Below, one piece after another: positions 7,562 to 15,734 of a stretch of 29,164 nucleotides of DNA (position 1 is the stretch's first letter; each line of letters starts with the position of its first letter). The stretch covers positions 1-29,164 of the forward strand of contig CAZBGV010000035.1 in assembly GCA_964491485.1 (NCBI GenBank), given 5' to 3'. The translations under genes and the position numbers were made by a program. Source of the stretch: IDS-8 sp964491485. Lineage in GTDB: Bacteria > Pseudomonadota > Gammaproteobacteria > Steroidobacterales > Woeseiaceae. The notes beneath the pieces are model-generated. The model searched no databases. It saw nothing but the letters and a program-made list of their open reading frames with translations, and was not told the origin of the DNA.

Positions 7562-8380
7562 ATGACGCCGGCCGGGGAGCTCACGGTCGGCATCGGCGGC
7601 CTGGGCGTCATCGGCTCCGCCGTCGCAAGGGCGCTATGCCAGGGCATGCGAGGCCTCAAGCTCGCCGCCGTCTCCGGGCGCGACCCCGCCCGCACCGCCG
7701 CCGCGGTCGCGGGCTTCGACCCGCCGCCCGCCGTCGTGCCCCTGGCGCGGCTCGCGTCCCTGGCCGAGGTCGTGCTCGAAAGCGCGACGGCAGCGGCCTA
7801 CGACGAAGTCGCGTGGCCGGCGGTCGAAGCGGGACGCACGCTTGTGACGTTGAGCTCCGGCGCATTGCTCGAGCGCCCGGACCTCATCGCTCGCGCGCGC
7901 GACACCGGTGCGCGCATCGTCGTCCCGTCCGGCGGCATCGTCGGTCTCGACGCATTGAAGGCGGCGGCGGAAAGCGAAATCGACTCCGTCGAGCTGATCA
8001 CGCGCAAGCCGCCGGCGAGTCTCGCCGGCGCGCCGTGGCTGGCGGAGCGAGGCATCGACGTGGAACGGCTCTCCGCGCCGCTGAGAATCTTCGCCGGCAC
8101 GGCCGGGGAAGCCGCGAAAGCGTTCCCGGCGAACGCGAACGTCGCCGCGAGCATCGCGCTCGCCGGCATCGGCCCGCGCCGGACGCGGGTGGAGATCTGG
8201 GCCGATCCCGGCATCGACCGCAACCGGCAGGAGCTGCGCGTGCGCTCGCGGGCCGCGGACTTCACCGTGCAGCTCGCGAGTTACCCGATGCCCGGCAATC
8301 CGCGTACCGGCAGCCTCACCCTGCAGTCGACGCTGGCCGCATTGCGCAACCTGCGCGCGGCGCTGATCGTCGGCTGCTGA
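7562..8380 (+). CDS. Aspartate-dehydrogenase-like (DUF108) NAD(P)-dependent oxidoreductase
   Basis: This 272-residue cytoplasmic protein matches the L-aspartate dehydrogenase fold. An N-terminal Rossmann motif, VGIGGLGVIGSAVA (residues 9-22), is followed by the PSGGIVGLDALKAA block (122-135) and by FPANANVAASIALAGIG (188-204), both characteristic of the family. Known enzymes oxidise aspartate to iminoaspartate with NAD(P), or run the reverse amination. In the usual ADP..xxNxHE motif, which carries the catalytic His, this protein has N221-R-Q223-E, so the His appears replaced by Gln. The substrate or chemistry may therefore differ from aspartate dehydrogenase. It lies between a TauE-like permease and a GntR regulator on the same strand and probably shares the transcript of the former. 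Confidence 0.8.
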   Translation: MTPAGELTVGIGGLGVIGSAVARALCQGMRGLKLAAVSGRDPARTAAAVAGFDPPPAVVPLARLASLAEVVLESATAAAYDEVAWPAVEAGRTLVTLSSGALLERPDLIARARDTGARIVVPSGGIVGLDALKAAAESEIDSVELITRKPPASLAGAPWLAERGIDVERLSAPLRIFAGTAGEAAKAFPANANVAASIALAGIGPRRTRVEIWADPGIDRNRQELRVRSRAADFTVQLASYPMPGNPRTGSLTLQSTLAALRNLRAALIVGC

Positions 8381-8470
8381 TCCCGCGATGTGGAAGGCAG
8401 GCGCGACCGAGGCCAGAATAGCGGCAACCGGCGTATATTCGGCCGTTGCGAACGGGAAGGAGTCTCACGC

Positions 8471-9220
8471 ATGCCGCTGGCGGGCAGGCCACGTAAAACC
8501 GAAGCGGAGCCCCGGGAATCCGTCGTGCCGCTCCCCGGCGAGGACAGCCTGGCGGACATCGGCGGCGCGCACCAGTCCCTGCACGGAGCGGTGATGGATT
8601 CGCTGCGGCAGGCCATTCTCAGCGGCCGGTTCAAGCCCGGCGAGAGGCTCACCGAATCGGGGCTCGCCGAGATCTTCGGCGTCTCGCGCAATCCGATCCG
8701 CGAAGCGCTGCGCGCCCTCGAGGTGGAAGGGTTCATCGAGAAGCATCCGCGCCGCGGCGCCCGTGTCCGGCTGCTCTCCGACGAGGAAATCACCGAGATC
8801 GTGGAGATCCGCGCCGAGCTCGAAGGCATCAACGCGCGCAACGCGGCGAGGCGCCGCGACGACGAGAACCAGCGGGCGCTCGAGGCGCTGCATCGAGAGG
8901 GCAACCGCGCACTGGAGCGGCAGGACGAAGCGGCGCTGCAGCGCCTGAACCACCGCTTTCACGAGCTGCTCGCCGACGTCGGCCGCAATCGCTACCTCGC
9001 CGATTACATCCGCTCGCTCCGCGAGCGCACCTTGTGGCTCTTCTCGTCCGTGGGGGACGCCCGCATCGTCGAGTCCTGGAGGGAGCACGCGGGCATCCTC
9101 GAGGCCGTGATCGCAGGCGATGCCGAGCTGGCCGCGCTGCTCGGCGCCCGCCACGTCCGCAACGTCGGCGAGGCGGTGCGCAAGCGCCTGCAGGCCGCCG
9201 GGTCGGATACCGACGGCTGA
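8471..9220 (+). CDS. GntR-family regulator, FadR/FCD subfamily (regulator 1)
   Basis: This 249-residue regulator has an N-terminal winged helix (about residues 35-100), including LTESGLAEIFGVSRNPIREALRALEVEGFI with the recognition helix in SRNPIREAL, and a helical FCD ligand-binding domain to the end (about 108-240). Histidines at 164, 207 and 228 are suitable for the metal site common in FCD domains. The start at 8471 is set by AAGGAG eight bases upstream. It begins 90 bases after the dehydrogenase-like gene. FCD regulators are usually repressors released by a catabolic metabolite and bind short palindromes. This protein or regulator 2 is the natural candidate to bind the TGTATAC palindromes of this window; which one cannot be decided here. 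Confidence 0.9.
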   Translation: MPLAGRPRKTEAEPRESVVPLPGEDSLADIGGAHQSLHGAVMDSLRQAILSGRFKPGERLTESGLAEIFGVSRNPIREALRALEVEGFIEKHPRRGARVRLLSDEEITEIVEIRAELEGINARNAARRRDDENQRALEALHREGNRALERQDEAALQRLNHRFHELLADVGRNRYLADYIRSLRERTLWLFSSVGDARIVESWREHAGILEAVIAGDAELAALLGARHVRNVGEAVRKRLQAAGSDTDG

Positions 9221-9226
9221 TCCCGC

Positions 9227-9257
9227 TTGACACCCCGTATCTTGTATACAGTATACT
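9227..9257 (+). promoter_or_regulatory. Promoter with operator (site C) before the GlcG/HbpS-like gene
   Basis: TTGACA (9227-9232) is followed after 19 bases by TATACT (9252-9257). The palindrome TGTATACAGTATACT (9243-9257) overlaps the -10 box and the end of the spacer, the same layout as site A. It matches the palindromic consensus at all but the last position, counting either centre base. The transcript would cover the GlcG-like, aldehyde dehydrogenase and second TauE-like genes. Confidence 0.7.
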
Positions 9258-9363
9258 GAACGCCGACGCCCGGGCGCCTTCCGGCGCTCCGCGTCGTCGC
9301 CAGGATGCCAGGCTGCCGGTAGCGGCAGGCCCCGCGCGGGCTGCCGCCGGGCACCGACGGGGG

Positions 9364-9840
9364 ATGTCGATGATCAACAAGAAGGTGCTGAGTCTCTCGG
9401 ACGCCGAATTCCTCCTCGACAGAGCGCAGGAGAAATCGGAGGAGCTCGGCGGCATGCACGTGATCTGCATCGCGGACGACGCGGGCTACCCGATTGCGTT
9501 GCGCAGGCTCGACAAGGGCAAGGTTACCGGCGTGCAGATCGCCGAGAACAAGGCGTTCACCGCCGCCGCGCACCGGCGCGTCACGCATACCTTCACCAAT
9601 ACCTACCCGGGCGAGGAAGCCTGGGGCATCTTCACGCAGCACGGCGGCCGCATCACCGTGTTCGTCGGCGGCTACCCGATCTACGTGGACGGGCAGGTCG
9701 TGGGCGGCATCGGCGTCTCCGGCGGCAACGGGCAGCAGGACATCGCGGTTTGTGAAGCCGCAATCAACGCCTTCGCGGAATACATGAGAAAGACCGGCGG
9801 TGGCGAGGTCACCATACCGGAAGCCGCAAAGAAGGCATGA
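9364..9840 (+). CDS. GlcG/HbpS-family (DUF336) protein
   Basis: This 158-residue protein belongs to the GlcG/HbpS/PduO-C family. The pattern LSLSDAEFLLDRAQEKSEEL, then GYPIALRRLDKGKVTGVQIAENKAFTAA, then VFVGGYPIYVDGQVVGGIGVSGGNGQQD is the typical alpha/beta fold with the late GGIGVSG turn. Members bind heme or cobalamin, or act as accessory proteins near catabolic oxidoreductases, and many have no assigned role. There is no signal peptide, so it is cytoplasmic. Two close ATGs (9364 and 9370) are possible; GGGGGA lies close to both. It is the first gene after the site C promoter and its stop overlaps the aldehyde dehydrogenase start (ATGA), so the two are coupled. Confidence 0.85.
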   Translation: MSMINKKVLSLSDAEFLLDRAQEKSEELGGMHVICIADDAGYPIALRRLDKGKVTGVQIAENKAFTAAAHRRVTHTFTNTYPGEEAWGIFTQHGGRITVFVGGYPIYVDGQVVGGIGVSGGNGQQDIAVCEAAINAFAEYMRKTGGGEVTIPEAAKKA

Positions 9841-11285
9841 GCTCCCAACGCAACTTCGTCGCGGGCGAGTGGGTGCCCGCGGCAGGAGGCGGGACGTTCG
9901 AGCGCCGGAACCCGGCGGATCGGGATGAGGTCGTCGGGGAGTTCCCGGCTTCGACCGCGGCGGATGCCGCCGCGGCCGTGGCCGCCCTGGAGAGCGGCCG
10001 GCAGGCCTGGGCGGCGGAGAATCCCGAGCGCCGCATGCAGGTGCTCGAGAAAGCGGCCGACATCATCCTCGGGCGCGTCGAGGAGCTTGCGCGTGAGCTG
10101 ACCCGCGAGGAGGGCAAGCCGGTCGGCTCGGCCCGGATGGAGTGGCAGCGCACCGCCGCCAACTTCCGCCTGTACGCGGGAGAGGCCGTGCGCACGCGCG
10201 GCGAGACGTTCCCGGTGGCGTCCACCGATCTCGTCTGCACTGTGCACGAGCCGGTCGGCATCGTGCTGGCGATCACGCCGTGGAATTTCCCCGTCTCCAT
10301 ACCGTCGCGCAAGATCGGCCCGGCACTTGCAACCGGCAACGGCGTGCTCTTCAAGCCGTCCGAGATCTCCCCGCTGACCGGGCAGCGCATCGTGGAAATC
10401 CTGCTGGAGGCCGGCTTGCCGGGCGGCGCCATTTCGCTGCTGCAGGGGCCCGGCAGGGACATCGGCGAGCCGCTGGTCACCGCGCCCGCCGTCAAGGCGA
10501 TCACGTTCACGGGGTCGTACGCGACCGGCTGCGTGATCCACAGGCAGGCGGGTCCCGACAAGCGCCTGCAGCTCGAGATGGGCGGCAAGAACGCCTGCGT
10601 CATCCTCGAAGACGCGAACCCCGAGCGCGCGGCGCAGATCGCGGCGCAGGGCGCGTTCAACCTCACCGGGCAGGCCTGCACCGCCAGCAGCCGCGTGATC
10701 GTCGTGGGCCGGATCTACGACGAGGTGGTCCGGCGCATCGTGGAGATCGCGCGCAGCCACAAGGTCGGCAACGGGCTGGACGCCGGCGTGACGATGGGAC
10801 CGCTCGCGAGCGAGGCCCAGTATGAAAAGGTGCTGGCGATGGTCGAAGCCGGCCGGGCCGAGGGGCTCGCGATGGCATTCGGCGCCGAGCCGCTGGAAAC
10901 CGCGCTGCCGTCCAACGGCTGGTTCGTGCCGCCGACCGTATTCGTCGACGTGCCGAACGAATCCCGGCTTGCACAGGAAGAGATTTTCGGACCGGTCGTC
11001 TGTGTCTCCAGGGCGTCGAGCTACGAGGAAGCGCTCGCGCACGCCAACTCCGTGGACTACGGGCTGGCCGCATCGGTCGTCACGTCCGACATGGCTCGCG
11101 CCTTCGCGTTCGCGCGCGACATCGAGGCGGGGGTGATCAAGGTCAACAGCACGACGGGAGGCGTGGCGCTGTCGGCGCCGTTCGGTGGACTGAAGCACTC
11201 GAGCAACCAGACTTACAAGGAACAGGCCGGCCATGGCGTCATGGATTTCTACACGCGCACCAAGACCGTGTACTTCTCGGCCTGA
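9837..11285 (+). CDS. NAD(P)-dependent aldehyde dehydrogenase
   Basis: This 482-residue protein is a full-length member of the aldehyde dehydrogenase superfamily, resembling semialdehyde dehydrogenases such as the 2-oxoglutarate-semialdehyde type. The visible catalytic set is complete: TPWNFP with Asn150, the cofactor Lys173 in FKPSE, the FTGS turn near 224-227, Glu247 in LEMGGKN, and the nucleophile Cys281 in GQACTASSR. It would oxidise an aldehyde product of the island's pathway to a carboxylic acid. The start overlaps the previous stop by four bases. The exact aldehyde cannot be read from sequence. The second TauE-like permease follows after 45 bases. Confidence 0.93.
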   Translation: MSSQRNFVAGEWVPAAGGGTFERRNPADRDEVVGEFPASTAADAAAAVAALESGRQAWAAENPERRMQVLEKAADIILGRVEELARELTREEGKPVGSARMEWQRTAANFRLYAGEAVRTRGETFPVASTDLVCTVHEPVGIVLAITPWNFPVSIPSRKIGPALATGNGVLFKPSEISPLTGQRIVEILLEAGLPGGAISLLQGPGRDIGEPLVTAPAVKAITFTGSYATGCVIHRQAGPDKRLQLEMGGKNACVILEDANPERAAQIAAQGAFNLTGQACTASSRVIVVGRIYDEVVRRIVEIARSHKVGNGLDAGVTMGPLASEAQYEKVLAMVEAGRAEGLAMAFGAEPLETALPSNGWFVPPTVFVDVPNESRLAQEEIFGPVVCVSRASSYEEALAHANSVDYGLAASVVTSDMARAFAFARDIEAGVIKVNSTTGGVALSAPFGGLKHSSNQTYKEQAGHGVMDFYTRTKTVYFSA

Positions 11286-11330
11286 TCCGGGCCGTGCGGC
11301 GCCCGGCCCGGCCGCCGCGGCGTTCCCCGC

Positions 11331-12140
11331 GTGACGGATTACACCTCGCTGTCGGCCGCGATGCTGGTGACCGGCATCGTCAGCGGCATCATCTCCGGGC
11401 TGCTCGGTGTCGGCGGCGGCATCATCATCGTGCCGGCGCTCGAGCTCGTGCTCGGCTTCCTCGGCGTCGATCCCTCGATCCGCATGCACGTGGCCGTGGG
11501 CACGTCGCTTGCCACGATCGTGCCGACCTCGATCGCATCGGCGCGCGCTCACGACCGCCGCGGGTCGGTGGACGTCGACCTGGTGAAACGCTGGAGCGCC
11601 CCCGTGCTCATCGGCTCGGTATGCGGGGTGCTGATCGCGAGCCACGTCCACAGCCGCGTGCTGTCCGGCGTGTTCGCCACCGTCGCCGCCATCGTGGCGC
11701 TGAAGATGGTGCTGCCCTTCGACGACCGCCATCTCGGCCAACAGGTGCCGAGGGGACCCGCCGGCTCCGCGATCCCGTTCTCCATCGGCACGTTGTCGAG
11801 CATGATGGGCATCGGCGGCGGCACGCTGACCGTGCCCATACTGACCCTGCTGGCACAGCCGATCCATCGCGCGGTCGGGACGGCGTCTCTGCTGGGGCTC
11901 TGGATCGGCATACCCGGCACGATCGGTTTCATCGTGGCCGGGCTTGGGCATCCGAATTTGCCGCCGGGCAGCCTCGGCTACGTGAACCTGATCGGCTTGC
12001 TCGCCATAGCGCCGGCGACATACCTCGCCGCCCCGCTCGGGGCCGCCATCGCGCACTGGCTGGAGAGGCGCCAGCTGAGCATCGTGTTCGGCGCTTTCCT
12101 GTCCATCGTGGCGGTGCGGATGTTCTTCCGCGCGTTCTGA
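11331..12140 (+). CDS. TauE/SafE-family permease (second)
   Basis: This 269-residue membrane protein has the clear TauE/SafE signature. GIVSGIISGLLGVGGGIIIVPAL in the first helices is mirrored by SIGTLSSMMGIGGGTLTVPIL in the second half, the duplicated GxGGGxxxVP motif. About eight membrane helices are visible. It is a closer match to the family than the permease at 6793. The start is a GTG at 11331; no strong ribosome binding site is visible, but translation may carry over from the aldehyde dehydrogenase. A sulfite or organic-anion exporter role is plausible. It ends 10 bases from the convergent SDR gene. Confidence 0.88.
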   Translation: MTDYTSLSAAMLVTGIVSGIISGLLGVGGGIIIVPALELVLGFLGVDPSIRMHVAVGTSLATIVPTSIASARAHDRRGSVDVDLVKRWSAPVLIGSVCGVLIASHVHSRVLSGVFATVAAIVALKMVLPFDDRHLGQQVPRGPAGSAIPFSIGTLSSMMGIGGGTLTVPILTLLAQPIHRAVGTASLLGLWIGIPGTIGFIVAGLGHPNLPPGSLGYVNLIGLLAIAPATYLAAPLGAAIAHWLERRQLSIVFGAFLSIVAVRMFFRAF

Positions 12141-12149
12141 TTCGGTCCG

Positions 12150-12911
12150 TTACAAGGCGCCGCCATCGACCCGGACGACCGTGCCGGTCACGAAGCTTGC
12201 GCGGTCGCTGCACAGGAACGTCACCACGCTCGCGAGCTCGTCCGCGGTTCCCAGCCGTCCGAGCGCGACGTCCCGCAGGTGGCGCTCCGCGATCGCGGTT
12301 TCGCTTGCGCCCTCGTGCTCTGCGAGCCAGCGCCTGAACCGGTGGTAGGCAGGCGTATCGAAGCGGCCCGGCACGATCACGTTGACGAGCACGCGGGGCG
12401 CCAGCTCGACGGCGAGGGAACGGGCCGCGGCTGCGACGCCGCTGCGGAAAACGGATGACAGCGCGAGCTCCGTCGACGGCTCGAGCACCGAGCGCGCGGT
12501 GATGAAGAGCAGCCGCCCGGCGGGCGATTGCAGGAGATGGCGGCGCGCGGCGAGCGCGGCGTCCAGCGCGGGGCGGAGCATCGACTGCCAGGCGCTCTCG
12601 CGCGTCTCGCTCGTCGACGCGCCGAGCGTCCCCGGCGTGCCGCCGCCGGTGTTCACGACCAGGATGTCGAGACCGCCCAGCCGCGCAGCGGCCTCGTCGA
12701 CGATGCGCTCCGCCTCGCCGGCAACGCGGAGATCGCCGCTCACCGCCGCCGTCGCGGACACTTGCGCCTTCGCCGCCTCGAGCCGGCCGCGATCGCGGCC
12801 GGACAGCACCACCTGCGCGCCTTCGTCTCCGAGCGAGCGCGCGATGGCGAGGCCGAGCCCGGAGCTGGACCCGAGGACCAGCGCGCGCCGGGATGCGAGC
12901 CCGAGCTGCAC
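12150..12911 (-). CDS. SDR-fold oxidoreductase lacking the usual Tyr and Lys
   Basis: This 253-residue protein has the short-chain dehydrogenase/reductase fold: the nucleotide motif GSSSGLGLA near residues 14-22, VNTGGG in place of the usual NNAG, and the C-terminal VNVIVPGRFDTP and VTGTVVRVDGG stretches. Aligning the region before RSLAVELAP with typical family members puts Ser where the catalytic Tyr should be and Arg where the Lys should be (ALSSVFRSG in place of AxYSASKAA). It may be a divergent subfamily with other chemistry or a non-catalytic partner. The GTG start shares one base with the stop of the reductase-Rieske gene (TAGTG), so the two are tightly coupled. Confidence 0.82.
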   Translation of the reverse strand: MQLGLASRRALVLGSSSGLGLAIARSLGDEGAQVVLSGRDRGRLEAAKAQVSATAAVSGDLRVAGEAERIVDEAAARLGGLDILVVNTGGGTPGTLGASTSETRESAWQSMLRPALDAALAARRHLLQSPAGRLLFITARSVLEPSTELALSSVFRSGVAAAARSLAVELAPRVLVNVIVPGRFDTPAYHRFRRWLAEHEGASETAIAERHLRDVALGRLGTADELASVVTFLCSDRASFVTGTVVRVDGGAL

Positions 12912-14488
12912 TACCGGATAGCGACGAAGATCTGTCCGTCGGCTTCGCGGACGCGGTAGGTGCGCACGGGCCGCGACGCGGGCGGATTGATCGGCTCGCC
13001 GGTGGCCAGGTCGAACACCGAGCCGTGGCAGAGGCAGGTGAGGCCGCCGCGGTCGACCTTGCCGGAGGCGAGGTGGCACGCGAGGTGCGTGCAGAGGTTG
13101 TGCAGCGCGTAGGCTTTGCCGCCCGAGCGCGCAATCGCGATCTCGGTGCCGCCGACCACGAACCGGCGGACGATCCCTTCCGGTACCTGGCCGCTGCGGG
13201 CGGCCCTGACGAAGGTGCCGTCGTCCGGCGCCTCGTCTGCGGTCGCGCCGGCATCCGGTGCCGCGGCTTCCGCCTGCGGAGGGATCAGCTCTTCGAGGTC
13301 GGCGTCGTCGTCCGCGAGCAGGTTCCTGGCCACGGAGACGCGCGCCGCCAGCAGGCTCTTCACGGTCATGATGTCGCCGCCGCGGTTCAGGCCGAAGGCC
13401 CCGGCGATCGCGCCGTCGGCGATGTAGAAGGCGATGAAGTCCCGTTCCTCGACGGAGCCGCGCACGACGATGTCGTCCCAGCGCGCGGCATTGCCCGCGT
13501 ACTGGATGCTGTGGTCGTACTGGTCGGACCAGAACCAGTGCGGGTCGTCGTGCCGCGTGCGCATGCCGAGCATGTTGAGTGCCGCGGCGGTTCCGTGCCG
13601 GGTCGCGTTGTCGAAGTGCTCGACGCGCATGCGGCGGTCGTACAGCGGGTGATAGTGGTTGGCGACGTCGCCGGCGGCGTAGATGCCCTCGGCGGCGCTG
13701 CGGCAGAACTCGTCCACGCGGATGCCGTTGCCGACCGTGATCTCGGAGTGCTTCGCGATCTCGACGTTCGGTTCGATGCCGATGCCGACCACCGCGGCGT
13801 CGCCCTCTATCCTTTCCCCGTCGCTCGTCGTGACGACGACCCCGGAGCCCGTCCCGACGATCGATTGCACGGACGTGTCGCAGCGCAGCTCGACGCCCTG
13901 TTGCTGGTGAATGGCGCCGAGCACCGTGCCGACTTCCTGCCCGAGCACTCTTTCGAGCGGCGCCTGCTGCGCTTCGATCATGATCACCTGCGCCCCGAGC
14001 TTGCGCGCGGAGGCGGCGACCTCGAGGCCGATGAAGCCGCCGCCGACGACGACGATGCGGCCGCCGGCACGGGCTTTCTCGCGGATGCGCCGGGCGTCCT
14101 CGATCGTCCGGAGATAGCTGACGTTGTCGCCGTCGGCGCCGGGGAACCGGCGAACCTTGCCGCCGGTGGCGATCAGCACCGCATCCGCCGGGATTTTCGA
14201 CCCGTCCGCCAGCTCGACGTCGAGGGTGGCCCGGTCGACTCGCAGCGCGCGCGTGCCGAGCTCGAGCTGCACGTCGTTCTCGTCGTACCAGCTCCTCGCC
14301 GTCGACCAGATGCCGTCGAGCTCGAGCTCGCCTGCGAGGTACTCCTTCGAGAGGGGCGGGCGCTGGTAGGGAGGATGCGGCTCTTCGCCGACGATCGCGA
14401 TCCGGCCGTCGTAACCGTTGCGGCGCAGCGCGCGCGCCGCGGACGCCGAGGTCTGGCCGGCGCCGATCAGCACGATGCGTTTCAGCAT
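12911..14488 (-). CDS. FAD-dependent ferredoxin reductase fused to a C-terminal Rieske [2Fe-2S] domain
   Basis: This 525-residue protein has two parts. Residues 1-400 are a pyridine-nucleotide-disulfide-type reductase like those that serve ring-hydroxylating oxygenases. It has the FAD motif LIGAGQTSASAARAL (7-21), PPLSKEYL (44-51), the NAD-binding VVVGGGFIGLEVA (146-158) and GIYAAGDVA (268-276). After an acidic Ala/Pro-rich linker (about 395-425), a Rieske domain carries the ligands Cys466-x-His468 and Cys485-x2-His488. It would take electrons from NAD(P)H through FAD to its own iron-sulfur cluster and then to a partner. It starts within the end of the separate Rieske ferredoxin gene (7-base overlap). 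The neighbouring diiron oxidase is the likely electron acceptor. Confidence 0.92.
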   Translation of the reverse strand: MLKRIVLIGAGQTSASAARALRRNGYDGRIAIVGEEPHPPYQRPPLSKEYLAGELELDGIWSTARSWYDENDVQLELGTRALRVDRATLDVELADGSKIPADAVLIATGGKVRRFPGADGDNVSYLRTIEDARRIREKARAGGRIVVVGGGFIGLEVAASARKLGAQVIMIEAQQAPLERVLGQEVGTVLGAIHQQQGVELRCDTSVQSIVGTGSGVVVTTSDGERIEGDAAVVGIGIEPNVEIAKHSEITVGNGIRVDEFCRSAAEGIYAAGDVANHYHPLYDRRMRVEHFDNATRHGTAAALNMLGMRTRHDDPHWFWSDQYDHSIQYAGNAARWDDIVVRGSVEERDFIAFYIADGAIAGAFGLNRGGDIMTVKSLLAARVSVARNLLADDDADLEELIPPQAEAAAPDAGATADEAPDDGTFVRAARSGQVPEGIVRRFVVGGTEIAIARSGGKAYALHNLCTHLACHLASGKVDRGGLTCLCHGSVFDLATGEPINPPASRPVRTYRVREADGQIFVAIR

Positions 14489-14850
14489 GCCGGCTCCGTC
14501 TCGCCGTAGCGTTCGTGCGCTGCGGGCTCGGTGTCGCGGACCCGCGGAGCCGGAAGCACCCAGACCGCGTCGTTTTCGATTTTCGTCGCGAACGTCGGCT
14601 GGCAGCGGCTCCACTGGTCGTTCCACCCGGTGTTCAGGTCGAATGCCCACTGGTGGCCGGGGCAGACGACCTTGCCGCGGAATACCTTGCCGCGCGACAG
14701 GCTGCTCTGCTTGTGGATGCAGACGTCGCGAAAGGCGAACACGCGCCCGTCGACCCAGAACAGCGCTATGTCGTGATCGGCGACCTTCACCCGCAGCCGC
14801 TTGCGGGCCTCGAGCGGTGCGAGGTCGGTTGCCTTGACCCAATCAGGCAT
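14482..14850 (-). CDS. Rieske [2Fe-2S] ferredoxin
   Basis: This 122-residue soluble protein is a single Rieske domain with ligands Cys44-x-His46 and Cys63-x2-His66, in DVCIHKQSSLSRGK and VVCPGHQWAFDL. The size is slightly above that of dioxygenase ferredoxins (about 105 residues) because of an acidic C-terminal tail. The ATG at 14850 follows AAAGGGGG; an in-frame GTG at 14889 would add 13 residues. It overlaps the reductase gene by seven bases, and the diiron oxidase gene lies upstream on the same strand after 118 bases. It would shuttle electrons from the reductase to an oxygenase. No ring-hydroxylating alpha subunit occurs in the window, so the diiron oxidase is the best partner. Confidence 0.92.
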   Translation of the reverse strand: MPDWVKATDLAPLEARKRLRVKVADHDIALFWVDGRVFAFRDVCIHKQSSLSRGKVFRGKVVCPGHQWAFDLNTGWNDQWSRCQPTFATKIENDAVWVLPAPRVRDTEPAAHERYGETEPAC

Positions 14851-14968
14851 CGGCGTACCCCCTTTCAGGATGTCGAGGAAGGCCGGCACGGCCTCGATCG
14901 ACGTCGCGAGCCCGGCGCCTGCCCGGACTCGCTCCCGTTACGCGTGCTTCCTCGTTACGGCGGCTTCG

Positions 14969-15709
14969 TCAGACCGAGCCGACGGCGGCCAGCTCGGGTT
15001 CTGCGTGCTTGAAGTCCCGTACGTAGTAGTCGTACAGCGCCTTGGTGTAGGAGAACCGCATGTCGGCCGCGTCGCGAACGGCTTCGAGGCAGGCATGCTG
15101 GAGCTCCGGCGTGGTCGCCTGGTTCAGCACGATCTCGTAGCCGCGCTCGCCGTGCACCTCGTCGGAGGTGATGTGCAGCTCGAAGAACTCGACCTCGTCC
15201 TCGGTGAAGCCGTACTTCTCGAGCAGCGGGGGATACTGCCGCCGGTAGATGTCCGGCACCTGCGATTCCAGGCCGACGACGAGCGCCGCCGTGGCCACGA
15301 CCCAGTGCGAGCGCATCGCCATCGAATAGCACCAGCCCTGCAGGCCGCGCGTGACCGGGTTCATGTTGCGCGGGTCCTCGACGCGCTCGCGGGTCGTGCC
15401 GCAGGCTTCGGCGAACCGGATGAGCAGGTCCGTGTGCCGGATGTCGGCGAGCTCCTCCTCGTACATGTTCTGCAGGAGGAAATCCTTGGCCTCCGTCTCC
15501 ATGTCCGCGGCACTGGCGTAGATGTAGGCGAGGTAGTCCGCGAACGGGCCGACGTAGTGGTAGTGGTTCTCGGCCCAGCGCGCGAAATGCTCGCGTTTCA
15601 GCTCGCCGTTCGACCATGCGAGGCTGAAGGAGGCGTCTTTTGCCTCGCGACCCTTCATCGCCTCCTTGAGTGCGGCGCGGAACTCGCTCTTGCCCAGCAG
15701 CTTGGCCAT
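14969..15709 (-). CDS. Heme-oxygenase-like diiron oxidase (iron-containing redox enzyme family)
   Basis: This 246-residue all-helical protein belongs to the TenA/PqqC/CADD-like fold group that includes diiron oxidases such as UndA, BesC and SznF. Candidate metal ligands sit in the expected pattern: Glu85-x6-His92 in YEEELADIRHTD, Glu148 in GLESQVP, and His179-x3-Asp183-x2-His186 in ELHITSDEVHGERG. These enzymes activate oxygen for desaturation, C-C cleavage or N-oxygenation of amino or fatty acids. The start at 15709 has GGAGGAG just upstream. A good promoter with operator site D precedes it, and the Rieske and reductase genes follow on the same strand, so it is probably the oxygenase of this operon. 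The substrate is unknown. Confidence 0.85.
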   Translation of the reverse strand: MAKLLGKSEFRAALKEAMKGREAKDASFSLAWSNGELKREHFARWAENHYHYVGPFADYLAYIYASAADMETEAKDFLLQNMYEEELADIRHTDLLIRFAEACGTTRERVEDPRNMNPVTRGLQGWCYSMAMRSHWVVATAALVVGLESQVPDIYRRQYPPLLEKYGFTEDEVEFFELHITSDEVHGERGYEIVLNQATTPELQHACLEAVRDAADMRFSYTKALYDYYVRDFKHAEPELAAVGSV

Positions 15710-15734
15710 TGCTCTCCTCCTGCGGTTTTCGGAA

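Noticed and set aside
8433..8440. GTATATTC before GntR regulator 1 as a seventh operator
   Set aside because: Only a partial half-site matches and the second arm is absent.
9681..12056. Long minus-strand open frame opposite the aldehyde dehydrogenase and second TauE-like genes
   Set aside because: Composition is rich in Arg, Asp and His without motifs; the plus-strand genes account for the coding signal.
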